Below are positions 20,801 through 32,320 of a DNA stretch of 64,000 nucleotides, piece by piece. Under the pieces are notes generated by a model. It ran no database searches and was not told the DNA's origin. It saw nothing but the letters and a program-made list of their open reading frames with translations. The first letter of the stretch is position 1. Each line of letters starts with the position of its first letter. The position numbers and the translations under genes were made by a program. The stretch comes from Onthophagus taurus (Eukaryota > Arthropoda > Insecta > Coleoptera > Scarabaeidae): NCBI RefSeq assembly GCF_036711975.1, contig NC_091966.1:6455501-6519500 (forward strand). The letters are read 5' to 3'.

Positions 20801-22538
20801 GAAGATGTTACAGGTAACTTGGTTTAAAAAGAAATTTATAAAAATTATTTTCTTTTTTTTTGTTTGTTTAGGTGTTATGCAAAAATTAGTTTGTGTTTTC
20901 ACAATGCAATTGGCGCCAATTGCAGTAGAAATCTGTCAACACTTGGCAGCCACTTTTAGCCAAGTTCTAGATACGGATGAAGGATCTGATGAAAAGGCGA
21001 TAACGGCTATGGGATTATTAAACACAATCGAAACTCTCTTAACAGTAATGGAAGAACAACCGGAAGTTCTTCGAATGTTAGAACCAACCGTTTTACAAGT
21101 AATCGTCCACGTTTTGCAAAACGAAGTCCAGGAATTTTACGAAGAAATTTTATCACTTATTTACGACTGCACCAGCAAATACATTTCAGCCGATATGTGG
21201 CGCGTTTTAGAATTGCTTTATCAGGTTTTCATGAAAAGCGGTGCTGATCATTTTACTGATATGATGCCTTCTTTACACAATTATATCACCGTTGATACAG
21301 ACGCTTTCCTATCTGACGAACAACGTTTATTAGCTATTTATAATATTTGCAAGGAAGTTCTTTCAAGAGATTTAGGGGAAGATCCTGAAGCACATGCTGC
21401 TAAATTATTAGAAGTGGTGTTGTTGCAGTGTAGAGGTAGAATAGATGGAGCGGCACCTTTACTTATTGAATTAGCTGCAGGAAGGTTGTTAAGAAAAGTT
21501 AAAACATCAGAATTACGTACCATGCTACTTCAGGTTAGCAAAAAGAATACTTAATAACTTTACTATTTGATGATGTTGACTTAAAAACTTTTGTTTCAGG
21601 TTCTTATAGCAGCTCTTTACTACAACCCACCACTTCTATTTGGTGTTTTAGAAAAAATGCCTGATTTTTCAAATAATTTTATAAAACAATGGATACACGA
21701 CGTCGATTGTTTCCTAGGTGTACATGATCGAAAATTATGCGTCCTCGGTCTTTGCACTCTCATAAGTTTGCCTCAGAAGCCACCGGTACTTGTTGAAGTA
21801 TCTGCGAAAGTAATGCCCGCTGTCGTGATGCTTTTCGATGGTTTGAAAAGAGCGTATGCGGCTCGAGCTCAAGAAATCGACGAAGAAGAAGAAAGCGAAG
21901 CAGAAGACGACGATAATGATATTGAGGAAGTACTCAGTTCGGACGAAGACGAGATCGACGAGCAGGGACAGGAATATCTGGAGAGTTTGTCACGTCGGGC
22001 GCTAAACGCTGGAGACGCAGCAGGTATGCCTGTGTCTGCTACAATTCAAGACGTAGATCTCGGTTCGGACGATTCCGATACTGACTATGAGGGTGACGAA
22101 GAGATGGCGTTGGAGACATACACGACGCCTATTGATGAAGAATCTTGCGATGTGGATGAGTATGTTGTTTTTAAGGAGGTAATGACTCGATTGGAAAGCA
22201 CAGAAGGTGACTGGTATAAAGCGCTTACTGGAACACTTACTGACGATCAAAGGAAATCATTGATGGAAATTAGTGTTTTGGCAGATCAAAGAAAGGCAGC
22301 AAAAGAAAGTAAAAGAATAGAAAAACAAGGAGGTAAATTAAATATTCTACATGGTTTCTTAAATAAAGCCTGGAGCTTATTAAATTAGACTTTATTGTAG
22401 TAATAACATATTTTTAATATTAAATGTATCAATAAAAATTGATGTTATATAATTTTTTTTTCTGTTATAGGTTATAATTTCACTAATCAACAAGTACCAA
22501 CGTCCTTTAATTTTGGAAATGCTTCTCTGGGTTCCTGA
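14842..22538 (+). CDS. Ipo7: Importin-7 (nuclear import receptor, beta-karyopherin)
   Basis: Carries histones, ribosomal proteins and signalling proteins through nuclear pores in a Ran-dependent way (moleskin in Drosophila). Eight exons: 14842-14925, 14999-15313, 19394-19914, 19997-20330, 20387-20813, 20872-21533, 21600-22332, 22471-22538. All use GT/AG and keep phase, giving 1047 aa (about 1040 in animals). The N-terminal importin-beta domain is in exons 1-2, then HEAT repeats. An acidic Asp/Glu tract (about residues 874-910) precedes the conserved ADQR and EKQGG segment. The last exon restores the family C-terminus ([15 protein letters not shown]); without that splice, exon 7 would read into a spurious stop at 22386. 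Nothing looks broken. Confidence 0.95.
16500..16740 (-). pseudogene. Mariner-family transposase C-terminal fragment
   Basis: The minus strand encodes [15 protein letters not shown] followed by a VWLH...[14 protein letters not shown] stretch, close to the WPARSPDLTPLDFF block around the third catalytic Asp of Tc1/mariner transposases. The Asp is replaced and a stop follows, so it is inactive. No terminal repeats are evident. Confidence 0.6.
17320..18060 (-). pseudogene. piggyBac-like transposase remnant
   Basis: Minus-strand pieces in order: [20 protein letters not shown] (about 17980-18040), then [20 protein letters not shown] (within 17451-17678), then a C-terminal Cys-rich finger with CNYSH, CSKC, TCKKH and CLEC at about 17330-17450. 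That order and the Cys-rich tail are typical of piggyBac transposases. Frames are interrupted, so it is dead. Confidence 0.65.
19039..19266 (-). pseudogene. RTE-type LINE endonuclease fragment
   Basis: An open 75-codon stretch reading [20 protein letters not shown] and then VLNRFNTS. This matches the WTW-SP-NEIDYI-FNTGSDHR block of the apurinic endonuclease domain of RTE-clade non-LTR elements. The catalytic SDHR is lost. It is a fragment inside importin-7 intron 2. Confidence 0.65.
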
Positions 22539-24580
22539 GCCCCCATTTCATTAGCTACACATAAACACTCATAAAAATATATGTTAATTAAAAATATATA
22601 TATAATATAAATATTACTATATACAGCGACTGAAATTAATTGTTCAAGTGACGTGATCTTCTACATGGTTTATTGTACAGTGGAAAACACTTGGTGTAGC
22701 CTATTTGTGTACGATTGCAATAGTTGTTTTTTTTTCTCTTCAAATTGTTTCTTTTATTTGTAAGTGATTATATTATGTAAGTGCCTTTTTTAATTCGACG
22801 ATTCTAATACTTTTTAAATCACCGCAGTAAGGTTGACAACGCAAAACATGTTAAAAACGCTCCCCTTTCTTTGTCCTTTTTACAAGAAAACGAATAATAA
22901 AATGAATTGTTTAAAATTGTTAGTGATATATTTTTTTTTGATAACCTTTTCTTTATATATTTAGTTATTATATCTAATCAAAGTGAAAAACATATTCTAA
23001 TTTATTTACAGATAAATAAAATAATAAAAATTAATAAAATTTTATTTATATTCATTAATTTGTAATTGTTTAATTAATTTGATTATATCTAATCAAAGTG
23101 AAAAACATATTCTAATTTATTTACAGATAAATAAAATAATATTTTATTCATATTCTTTAATTTGTAATTGTTTAATTAATTTAAATGTCTGAATTATAAA
23201 AGAAATTTTCAGGAAGAAGTTCCAAGTGTTGAAAATGTATAACAACTTGTTCGCTAAACAACAATAACTAGAATTAACTCTGTCAGAAGACCTAGAATAA
23301 GAAGGTCTAGTTTTAGTTCAATAAAAATGTACAACAATCCAGCTCTGAATACTAGAACTAACACTAGACCTAGTGTCAAAAGTGTTTACACAAAGCTAGA
23401 TTATCCTTGTGGACTTGTAGTCTTTGTGGAAAAAAATGAGTTCTTACCACTGAAAGACTACTGCCTCTATGTGACTGTAGGTAGACCTATAATCAGTAAA
23501 CTTGGCAATCCAGATTGGCAATCTCTAGTGTGATAAACAGAACGCCAACTGTAGCCTATATGGATGTTCCCGCCCAAAACTATCATTTACAGGTTGAAGC
23601 AATATGCCCAAAACTGATCCGACATATCCTACCAATAGGCTGCAGAAGACACTATAAGCATTGATATTGTGCTAACAATGCCGTCAGATTTGACGGGATC
23701 ACTACCACTGATTAATGCTCGATACCAGATTGTACTGCCTGAACGGCAGTCATGAATCGAAAACGAAAATTCTCTGGTTCAAGCAGATATTTGCATGATC
23801 ACATATGGATTAAAAATGCCGGAAGGGGTCGGATTAAGCAAGCTTACAACCCGCAAAAACTATCAAACAAAATCTATTAAACAAAATTTACCAACTGAGA
23901 CATACCAAACAAAATAGAACCTAAGCAATTAGTACAATTATTACATGAAATTACTCATAAAGGGTTACAACTCTCATCGTTGCAACGGGTTTTTTTTCAA
24001 CCAACGATTCTACTTCTCCCTCATCTTGATTTCGAATCTTTGTGACTGAACCTTTCCACTGGAATCCACGCTAGGAACTCTTACTCTGAACGACCCAACT
24101 CTCTTCTGGACCTACAACTCTTCTTTGTTTCTCTCCTCCACTGGATCTGAGAGCTTTCAACTTCTTTAACTCACTTCTTCTCCAAAAACCAACTTCAAAT
24201 CGACTCGAAACCAACTCGAACTCTTTTTTGTTTCTCTCATCAACAAAAATCCATAACTAAAAACTTCTTTCTGAACTCTCCAAGGAACTCCTCAAAAAAA
24301 TTCTCTTGATTTTCTTCCCTTCTGAGATTTTAAACCCTTTCGTTTCAATCGCTCTTAACATAAACAATCGTTTCTATTGGCCGAAAAACTCGGACAGTCG
24401 GAAACGTTCCACACTAAACTGAAGTAAGGGCGAAATCATACAGAAAACCTTTTTTTTTAAATAATAGAACAAAAATTGGAAATCAAAGACAAAAATCAAT
24501 CACTAAATTTTCACCGAACCCGCGGTTCGCTACAGAAATAGCAATCTTGAACACAGTCAAGCCGGTCTCCAGGCGCTGCA
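22539..24580. other. Intergenic region downstream of importin-7
   Basis: Very AT-rich. It includes the importin-7 3' UTR and a 115-bp tandem duplication (separate entry). A 68-codon frame at 23327-23533 has no recognisable product. The stretch 23990-24550 is C/T-rich and could be part of an LTR, but I found no matching second copy or clear ends. Confidence 0.5.
22967..23187. repeat. Tandem duplication, unit about 115 bp
   Basis: ATTATATCTAATCAAAGTGA starts at 22967 and again at 23082. The rest of the unit is repeated with a small deletion of ATTAATAAA-like sequence in the second copy. Confidence 0.8.
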
Positions 24581-24589
24581 GGATGTAAA

Positions 24590-25260
24590 ATTGGTGCCGG
24601 CTCTGGTTAATGGCTGTAAAAGAACTTTAAACACACTGAGTTGTGATAACTGAGTTTTTATGATCTGGGTCCCAATTCATTCTGAGGTTGCTGGCATTGA
24701 AGCGGCTGATGAGCTAGTACGAGAGGAAAGCGTTTGTGTGGCCAGAGCCAACAGTTGGCTGAAGAGAGAGTTCGTCTATTGCGGATCAGTTCTCCTGGAA
24801 TGAGACACTCTAAGTTGTTTATCAACATTGCCACTGTCAAACCTAGGAATATTTTAGGACTTGCTCGTAGCAGCATTAATATTCTAATTCCCCGGCTAAA
24901 TCCCAAAGCACAACGCCAACTCTAGTAATGGATGTTCTGCTTGGCCTATCTCCTTTGCAGTTGCATATAGAGAAAGTGGCTAGAACTACCATTTACAGGT
25001 TTTAGCAATATGCTCAAAACTGCTCCGACAAGCCGCTCTCGAATCGCTACAGGCCGTGAAAACGGTGTTGGCTCTGGTTAATAACTGTAACAGAACTTTA
25101 AACACCCGTTACTTGTGACAACAGCAGTTTCTCTGATCTGGGTTCCAGATCATTTTGAGGTTGCTGGCAATGAAGCGGCTGATGAGCTAGCACGAGAGGG
25201 CAGCGCTAAAGCGTTTGTGGGGCCAGAGCCAGCAGTTGGTATATCATTTGCGATGGTCAA
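24590..25260 (+). pseudogene. Two adjacent LINE RNase H fragments
   Basis: The plus strand reads LIWVPIHSEVAGIEAADELV around 24655-24725 and again LIWVPDHFEVAGNEAADELA around 25135-25195. Both are the C-terminal RNase H block (GNEAADELA) of Jockey/R1-like elements. The surrounding sequence (GGCTCTGGTTAAT, AACTTTAAACAC) is also repeated, so the two are diverged copies about 480 bp apart. Both are truncated. Confidence 0.65.
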
Positions 25261-25599
25261 ACATAGGAATGGAATAATTCCATCAGCTTAAGTGAAGACG
25301 CTGGGACCTGAAATTCTAAGAAAAGTTATGGAAAATGTTCAGTCAGGTCGAAGCAAACAATGGGCACCATTTGAAAGATATTATCTTCAAAACATAATGT
25401 TAATTTAAAACATAATTTAATTTTAATAAATGCCAACATTAAATAAAATCAGAAAGAAAAAAGTTATTCATTAAATAAATCATAACCACATCATAACGTT
25501 ACTTATGCGCCACTCTATACAACGAGGTAAAGTAACAGTTTATATTTTCTAATTTTATCTTTAATTTAATTGTATTTTGAGAAAGTTTAAAACCTTATA

Positions 25600-25637
25600 G
25601 ACTCCTGACGATGGTCTAGGCCGAAACCGGTAGAGTT
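25600..25637 (+). ncRNA. Hammerhead-ribozyme-like motif
   Basis: The order is helix GACTC, core CTGACGA (25605-25611), a short helix GGTC/GGCC, core GAAA (25623-25626), the self-complementary CCGG, then TA and GAGTT, which closes with GACTC. This fits a minimal type I hammerhead with a tiny stem III, as described for Penelope-like elements and related retrozymes. Catalysis is untested. Confidence 0.5.
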
Positions 25638-25942
25638 AATAAATTTATAAAATATATTGGAGTATAAACATTGTTTATTTTTAAAAACACATAAAACTAT
25701 TAACTTATTTAATTATAATTTTTTTTTAATTATTATTATTTCAACATATTTCTATATATTCATAAATTAAATTGTACATAATTTATTATATATTTTAAAT
25801 TTGGAATTAATTAAAATTATTAAACAAATTTAATCAATACAAACACGTGTGATATTTTAAAATTCCCGCGTTTTAATAAAATGTCCTGATTGGTCGAGTT
25901 CAAGTTAGTTTCGAATCCATCTGTTAGAGCGCGCATCTGTCG

Positions 25943-25954
25943 CTCTTCCTTTTC
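25943..25954 (+). promoter_or_regulatory. TOP-like pyrimidine tract of eL18
   Basis: CTCTTCCTTTTC stands about 20-30 bp before the eL18 ATG. Ribosomal protein mRNAs start with such a 5' terminal oligopyrimidine tract, which couples their translation to TOR signalling. The exact start is inferred. Confidence 0.6.
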
Positions 25955-25971
25955 GTTTCCCGTCATCAAAC

Positions 25972-27397
25972 ATGGTAAGTATTAAAAATATCTTATTTAA
26001 TTTCACGATATATCACTCATCCGTACTTAAAAATGGTATTATTCAATTAAATTATTTACATATCATCTTTACCGTTACGTATTTGTAATCAAGTAATACA
26101 TATTTTTGTTTTCAGGGTATCGACATTAACCATAAACATGACCGCAAGGTTAGGCGCACAGAACCTAAAAGCCAAGATGTTTATTTGCGCCTTTTAGTGA
26201 AGGTATGTACAATTTTATTTATATGTTATAACATTTAAATCAAACTAAACTTTATTTAAGTAAATTTAAACTATATTGTTTTTAGCTGTATAGATATTTG
26301 GCTCGTCGTACAAACTCAAAGTTTAACAGGATCATTTTGAAGCGTTTGTTTATGAGTAAAATCAACAAACCACCAATTTCCTTAGCTAGAATTGTACGTT
26401 TTATGAAAAAACCAGGCCGAGAAGGTATGACTGCAGTTGTTGTAGGCACAGTAACCGATGATGCCAGAATTTGGGATGTACCTAATTTGACAGTGTGTGC
26501 TCTTCGTGTAACGGAAAAAGCACGTGCTAGAATTTTAAAAGCAGGTATTTATATTCAAAAACAGTTTACACATACATATTTTTTATTATTAATAGTGGTG
26601 GAAAGGATATCTGGCAACTTCTTTAAAATCTGGCCAGATTCTAGATAGTTACCAATAAAAACCTATTAGTACTCCACCATTCACAGGGATTAGTATCTTT
26701 TTTAGTTGTTAGACATTGCAGATAATAGTCAAGTTCAACCCCAATAGCACTTTTTTCATTTAATTACAGGTTTTTCATTAGCAACCTCATGGTAACAATC
26801 CCAAAAGATATATGAATTAAATCTCTTGTTGCAGTTCCTTGTAGTTTTTTTCTCTTCACTTATAATTCATCATCACTTTCAATTTGTGATGCAAGTCTTT
26901 CCAATAAAGCATATAAAAGCAATAGCATATATAAAAGCCATCTTCAAGCTTTGTTTGTTAAATCTGCATCAAAAAAGTTCATTTTGTATCTTGGATTCAA
27001 ATAAGTGACATAATTGTTCAAATATCACAATAATGTAGCAATGTAGGGTATCACTTTAAAAATGCATGAAAAATTATGGCCAGATAAATATGCTGGATAT
27101 CCAGTATCCAGCTTTTTGCAAAATCACTATTTATTAGTAGTTTATTGATATTAGATATTAATTGTAATAATTATTTTAGGTGGAGAAATTTTAACATTTG
27201 ACCAATTGGCATTACGAGCCCCTACTGGTGCAAAAACTGTCTTAATGCAAGGAAGGAGAAACGCTCGCGAAGCTGTGAAACATTTTGGTCCAGCTCCTGG
27301 TGTTCCACACTCACACAGCAAACCATTTGTACGATCCAAGGGACGCAAATTCGAGAGGGCACGTGGTCGCAGGCGTTCGTGCGGTTACAAGAAATAG
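25972..27397 (+). CDS. RpL18: 60S ribosomal protein eL18
   Basis: Large-subunit ribosomal protein of the cytoplasm. Exons: 25972-25974 (the ATG alone), 26116-26202, 26286-26544, 27180-27397, giving 188 aa, the usual eukaryotic length. The start [15 protein letters not shown], the central [18 protein letters not shown]-like block and the basic end RRRSCGYKK are diagnostic. An AATAAA lies at about 27452. The tiny first exon with the intron right after the ATG is normal for such genes. Intron 3 (26545-27179) was checked for a box C/D or H/ACA snoRNA; only an inverted repeat around 26595 and 26680 was seen, without clear boxes. Confidence 0.97.
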
Positions 27398-28255
27398 ATT
27401 ATTGTTTTTGTAATTTAATGTGCAAGCTGTATGTTTACTGATTTTTATGGTAAATAAAGATTGTAAGGTACAGTTAATATTTAGTTTTATTTAATGCTTA
27501 ACCTGTTATGAATTCAATTTTATAGAAATAATTCTTGAGACTGCTTTATATTAAATACTACAGATTGTTTAAATTTTCAAGACACTGATGAGAAAATGTT
27601 TATTTGGACTAATTGACTAAAATACCCTGCCCTATAAATTATTTGGAAGAGTTATGAGAAATGGATTATATAATACAAGAATTTTAAGCATTTTTGTTTT
27701 TGAGGATCTTCACCTTAAATTTATGTTTTGATATGTATTTTAATTAATTTGTTTTATATCTCTTCTCAAATTTACAGGTGGAAAATCGTGACAATTTTTA
27801 AATTAAAACTTGAAAGTCTTTTTGCGCCTAAGTATTATCTAAAGTTATAATGATTAACTTATGAATTAATTTACTTTCCTACATATTTTTATTTTTAGAA
27901 TTACAAAGAAATTAACACAATTCAGAAAAACGTAATTTATTAAGGTAAACGCAACCATGCCTATTATTTGTGGAAACGCACTATACCTACCTTGAATATT
28001 GTTTTATTGCTGTTTTTGAAGTAGAGATCCTAAGGACATAACTATAATGCAGTATATGGGGTGGTGGTAAAAGTTACGTTGTTATTAGCATGTTCTTTTT
28101 TACTGCACTTATAAAGGGAGTTATCAAGGCAAGACAACAGGGCAGTTGTTATATCTCGACTTGTGCATGACCACAAAATAAATAGTATCATATTCGTTCG
28201 AATCTAAGGCTAACCTATTTCTTTGAAAAATATCAAAAAAATTTGTTATAGTGTA
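27398..28255. other. Intergenic, no gene seen
   Basis: Contains the eL18 3' end (AATAAA near 27452) and then AT-rich DNA. I see nothing else I can support. Confidence 0.6.
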
Positions 28256-29653
28256 CAGGTTGGTTCAAATTCGATGTCCGAATAGGCTAACTCGGAAACT
28301 ATAAGAGTTAGAAAAAAAGTAGCTTACATGTCATGATCTCGTTTTTCGAGAAACTGCTAATGCCGAAAACCTCATAGCGCTATCGTCTTTTATTTTTCCC
28401 TTAGAGGCCAAAATTGAAAATATCGTAAAACCAGCAAGTGCAATTATCTTCGTTATTATTCTAGGTGGAGTATTATAACTTAGACATTATATGGACACTT
28501 TTTTACAGAGAATTTGATGATGTAGTCAAAAGAATTTTTTCTGTTTTAGATTTTGAGATATCATGACAATTTTCATTTTTTTAAATGGAAACAACCACTG
28601 ATTATTCGCTTATTAAATTCGGTATTTTTTTTCTGATTACAAAAATATAGGGTTCGACAGGTCTATTTCTTATTGTTTTAGAATAAAGCTAAAAATAAAC
28701 TTTTTTTTTGGGTCGTCAAAGAAATTAAATTTACAGTTTCCTGTAAATTACAACTAAAAATTAAAAAAACATATTTCTGATATTTGAAACAAATACATTT
28801 GTTGAACTATTTAATTTATATTTGTTTTACACAAAAGTTGGAATAGATTGCATTATTTCACATTTTTTATTAATATTAAATTTAATATTATTATTAAATG
28901 ACTTATTAAATTATTGATAGATGGCGATCATATATATTTTTTTATTATATTTTTTTAATTCAAATAAACATAGCAACATTTGTTTGTATTGGTTTGTATT
29001 CAAAAATTTTCTGAAGTGTCAAATTAAAAATCCTGTTTTTTAAGATAGATTTGGATAGATTACAATAGATTACGAAAATTACGAAAAGTTTGACATGTTA
29101 GAATGTTACATATTAGAAAATAAAGTAAATTTGGATTAAATTTTTAGTAGAATAATTTTTAGGAATTTATTTAGGAAACTGTAAATTTAATTTTTTTGCC
29201 GACACTAAAAAAAGTTTATTTTAGCTTTATTCTAAAACAATAAGAAATAGATCTATCTAACCCCATATTTTTTTTTTGTAATCAGAAAAAATAACGAATT
29301 TATTAAGCGAATAATCAGTGGTTGTTTCCATTTAAGAAAACGAAAATTGTTACAATATTTCAAAATCTAAAACCAAACAATTTTTCTTGACTACGTCATC
29401 AAATTCTATGTAAAAAAGTGTCCATATAATGTCTTAGTTATAATACTCCACCTTTAATAATAACCAAAATAATTGCACTTGCTGGTTTTACGATATTTTC
29501 AATTTTGGCCTCTAGGGTAAAAACAAAAGACGATAGCACTTTGAGGTTTTTTGCATTAGCAGTTTCTCGAAAAACGAGATCATGACATGTAAGCTACTTT
29601 TTCTCTAACTATTATAGTTTCCGAGATTCGGACATCGAATTTGAACCACCCTG
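28256..29653. mobile_element. Foldback element with about 490-bp inverted arms
   Basis: Left arm (28256 to about 28743) starts CAGGTTGGTTCAAATTCGAT; right arm (about 29171 to 29653) is its reverse complement, ending ATCGAATTTGAACCACCCTG. The arms agree at roughly nine bases in ten, with small gaps. TA flanks both ends, so it is probably a nonautonomous Tc1/mariner-class element. The roughly 430-bp centre is AT-rich and noncoding. A transcript across it would form a very long hairpin. Confidence 0.85.
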
Positions 29654-29951
29654 TACAGGTGTCCCAAAATTGAGATACCATATTATGTTGACATTTTAAA
29701 ATAGGAACCCCCATTTTTTTGTTGCATTTATGGATTCTAAGTAACTTCTGAGTATTTTTCATGTAGCTGTCTGCGAAAAAATAGCACTTAAAAATACTAT
29801 TACTATTTTATTTGCAATAATAGAGTAAACTACGCTATGCTCTGTTTCTGTATTAATTTGTGACAAATGTTTAATAATGTTATGATAACTATAAATAATG
29901 TTTTCCCCATAAGCAAATTTAGTATTTTAACATACTGTTTTAAAATTTTTT

Positions 29952-30266
29952 TTATACAATTTCAATATTAGTTGCAATTGACGATAAAAAATTATTTCTT
30001 TCTTCATCATTTTCAAAGCAGAGAAGACTTATAAGTTCTTCAGAAAAATCTGTATTATTCCGTGATTTCCGGTTATGAAATGATGTTATAATTGGGTCTG
30101 AAGATATTAATAATCTGTTTAAAATGTCTCTATTATTGTGTATTCTTGACATTTTTTTGGAAATGTTCTCTCTATACCTTCTAAGGTCTTTATTCCGAGT
30201 TTCTTGTGCATCTTCTGAAAGCAGGCCAATCTGGATACTTAATGATTTTATTATTAAGTGGCACAA
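29952..30266 (-). pseudogene. Transposase C-terminal fragment (Transib-like?)
   Basis: Open frame of 104 codons with LLSEDAQETRNKDLRRYREN, then KKMSRIHNNRDILNRLLIS and SDPIITS. This combination, ending the protein, is familiar from the C-terminus of insect DNA-transposon proteins, possibly Transib/RAG1-like. No upstream catalytic part is visible. The family call is tentative. Confidence 0.4.
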
Positions 30267-30989
30267 GAATTTTATGCACTGCTACAGGCATATAATACCA
30301 ATTATTGATTGTATAATAGAATTGTGTCGTTTGTAAAATTTTTAAATGCAGCAGTGTTCATTTCTTGATAATAATTTTTGTGAAACAGGCTCAAGAATTA
30401 TTAAAAGTTTTTTATTACTGTGTGTTGGATAGGTGTATTTTTTAACTAAAAAATACTTCGCACTTTTTTGGAAAGAAGGTTACAACATGATATCAGAATC
30501 CTGACTCTTTTTTAAAGACGCACGGTTAAGCCCGAAAGCTTCTAGTTCTAGATCTAATAATAGAATTAGTACTAATATTAATTCATAAAAAATAGTTATT
30601 CTGAAAAATTGTAAACGATTGATAGTTTCAAAACTAACGTTCAGTATTCATTGTCGAATATCCGTAGACACCACCCTGTATATTCGCAATTTTATTGAAA
30701 ATGCGCAAATATGCGCAATTTATTTGTTTAGGAACGGAAAGTATAGGCTTGAAACTACATAAAAAAACAAATTTCAACCTGGGATCTTGTGGGACTTTTT
30801 TTGTAGTTTAAATTAAAGTTCATACAGTTCTGGTCCTGTCGTACTCACAAGGAGCTGTAGAGCCAAGCATGATGGATAACATTATAGAGCTGGTGTTTGG
30901 TGTATTCATTGATACATGGTTTATTTTTTAATGGCACTGTCACTTCTTAGGAAATCGGATTGAGACTATATTTCATCATCACTCATCCC

Positions 30990-32320
30990 TCTGAGTCGCC
31001 TATTTCTTCCTGTCCTGTGCTGCCTGCATCCAGTTATTAGCTAATCTCTTGATGTCATCCATCCGTCGAGTTGGTGGCTTTCCTCTACTCCATTTGTCAG
31101 CTCGAGGTCTTTATTCCAACAGCTTTTTCGTCCATCTTTCATCTGTCCTTCGGGCTATGTGTTTAGCCCAGTTCCATTTGAGTCTGGCGATGTGAAAAAT
31201 GAGGTCTGTAACGCCGGTTCTTCGGCGCAAGTCCTCATTTCTAACGGGATCTGTTAGCTGTGTTGTTCTAACCCTGTTAACAGATGTTATGATCAAAGTC
31301 AGTGTTTCTGCCCCATAGGTCATGATCGGTAGCGCGCACCGATGGAACACTTTTCTTTTTAGACATATTGGTAGCTTGCTCTTAAACACATCTTTGAGTT
31401 TACCATATGCTGATCATGAGATGATTATTCTCCTCCTTAGTTCGCAGGTTTGGTTGTCTCTTATGATTTTAAATTCATCACCAAGATAAGTGTACTTATC
31501 CACTAGTTCAATTCCGTTTCTTTCCATTACAATGTTTTCGCTGGGAACCAGATTGATCATAAATTTTGATTTAGAGATAAACACGACGAGCCTTCGATCA
31601 TCAATGTTTATGCCTTTATTCTCCTAGTTCAGCTTCTTAAATAAAGGACTGTGATAAATAGCTAAGGAGACATCGTGTTACTCTGCTTTACTCCTCTACC
31701 AATTGGGATATGTTCAGTCCTATCACGATCAACACTCGGAAAACCTGAAGTTGATCGTTGGTTCCAAATCCGATACAAAAGCCCGCCTGTTCGGGTGGCT
31801 GGTAGTGTTCTAATTTATTTTCAAGTCTGGTGATCAGAATTCTTGAGAAAAGTTTGTAGAGGTGATTCAGAAGGCTTATTGGTTTATAGTTATCCAATTG
31901 GGATGTGTCTCCTTTTTTGTGAAACAGTATTGCCATAGCGGTATGCTATTTACTCAGTATTGTGCTGCTAAATAGGCAGGGGTTATATAGGACCCTTATT
32001 TTCTGGAGCAAACACCGATTTTTATTGCATCCGTAGCCACAGAATCTTCTCCCGGTGCTTTATTATTTCTGGTCTTTCTTAGAACAAATTCAATCTCTTC
32101 CAGCGAAATATCTGGCATTTCTTCAGATGCTTGGCTTGTTCCGCATTTAACTTTATATTCTTATCCCACCGACTTTTATACAACAGCTGGTAAAAATCCT
32201 CCACAGCTCTCAGTATTTCTTCCCTATTCGTTATTATTCTTCCTTGTTTGTTTCTAATTTTGATTATTTCTCTTTTCCCAATATCCAGTTTCCTGCGCAA
32301 GACCTTTAAGCTTTAGTTGT
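30990..32320 (-). pseudogene. RTE-clade LINE reverse transcriptase remnant
   Basis: Minus-strand pieces in order. The N-terminal RT region is at 32079-32300 (NKQGRIITNREEILRAVEDF). RT fingers are at 31688-31936 (ILFHKKGDTSQLDNYKPISL, then LENKLEHYQPPEQAGF). The C-terminal part is at 31111-31389 (LPIMTYGAETLTL, RRTGVTDLIFHIARLKWNWA). The palm with the YADD box is degraded and stops separate the pieces. The element is inactive. Confidence 0.8.

Noticed and set aside
22333-22388. Importin-7 ending at the in-frame stop of exon 7
   Set aside because: A donor at 22333 and acceptor before 22471 restore the conserved C-terminus (YNFTNQQ...SFNFG). The stop at 22386 lies in the intron.
23327-23533. 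68-codon open frame
   Set aside because: It has no recognisable motif, no splice context and lies in repeat-rich DNA.
23990-24550. Possible solo LTR
   Set aside because: The base composition differs from its surroundings, but I could not find TG...CA ends with a target duplication or a second copy.
26545-27179. snoRNA in the eL18 intron
   Set aside because: Ribosomal protein introns often host snoRNAs, but I found no box C/D pair and no clear H/ACA boxes, only a loose inverted repeat.
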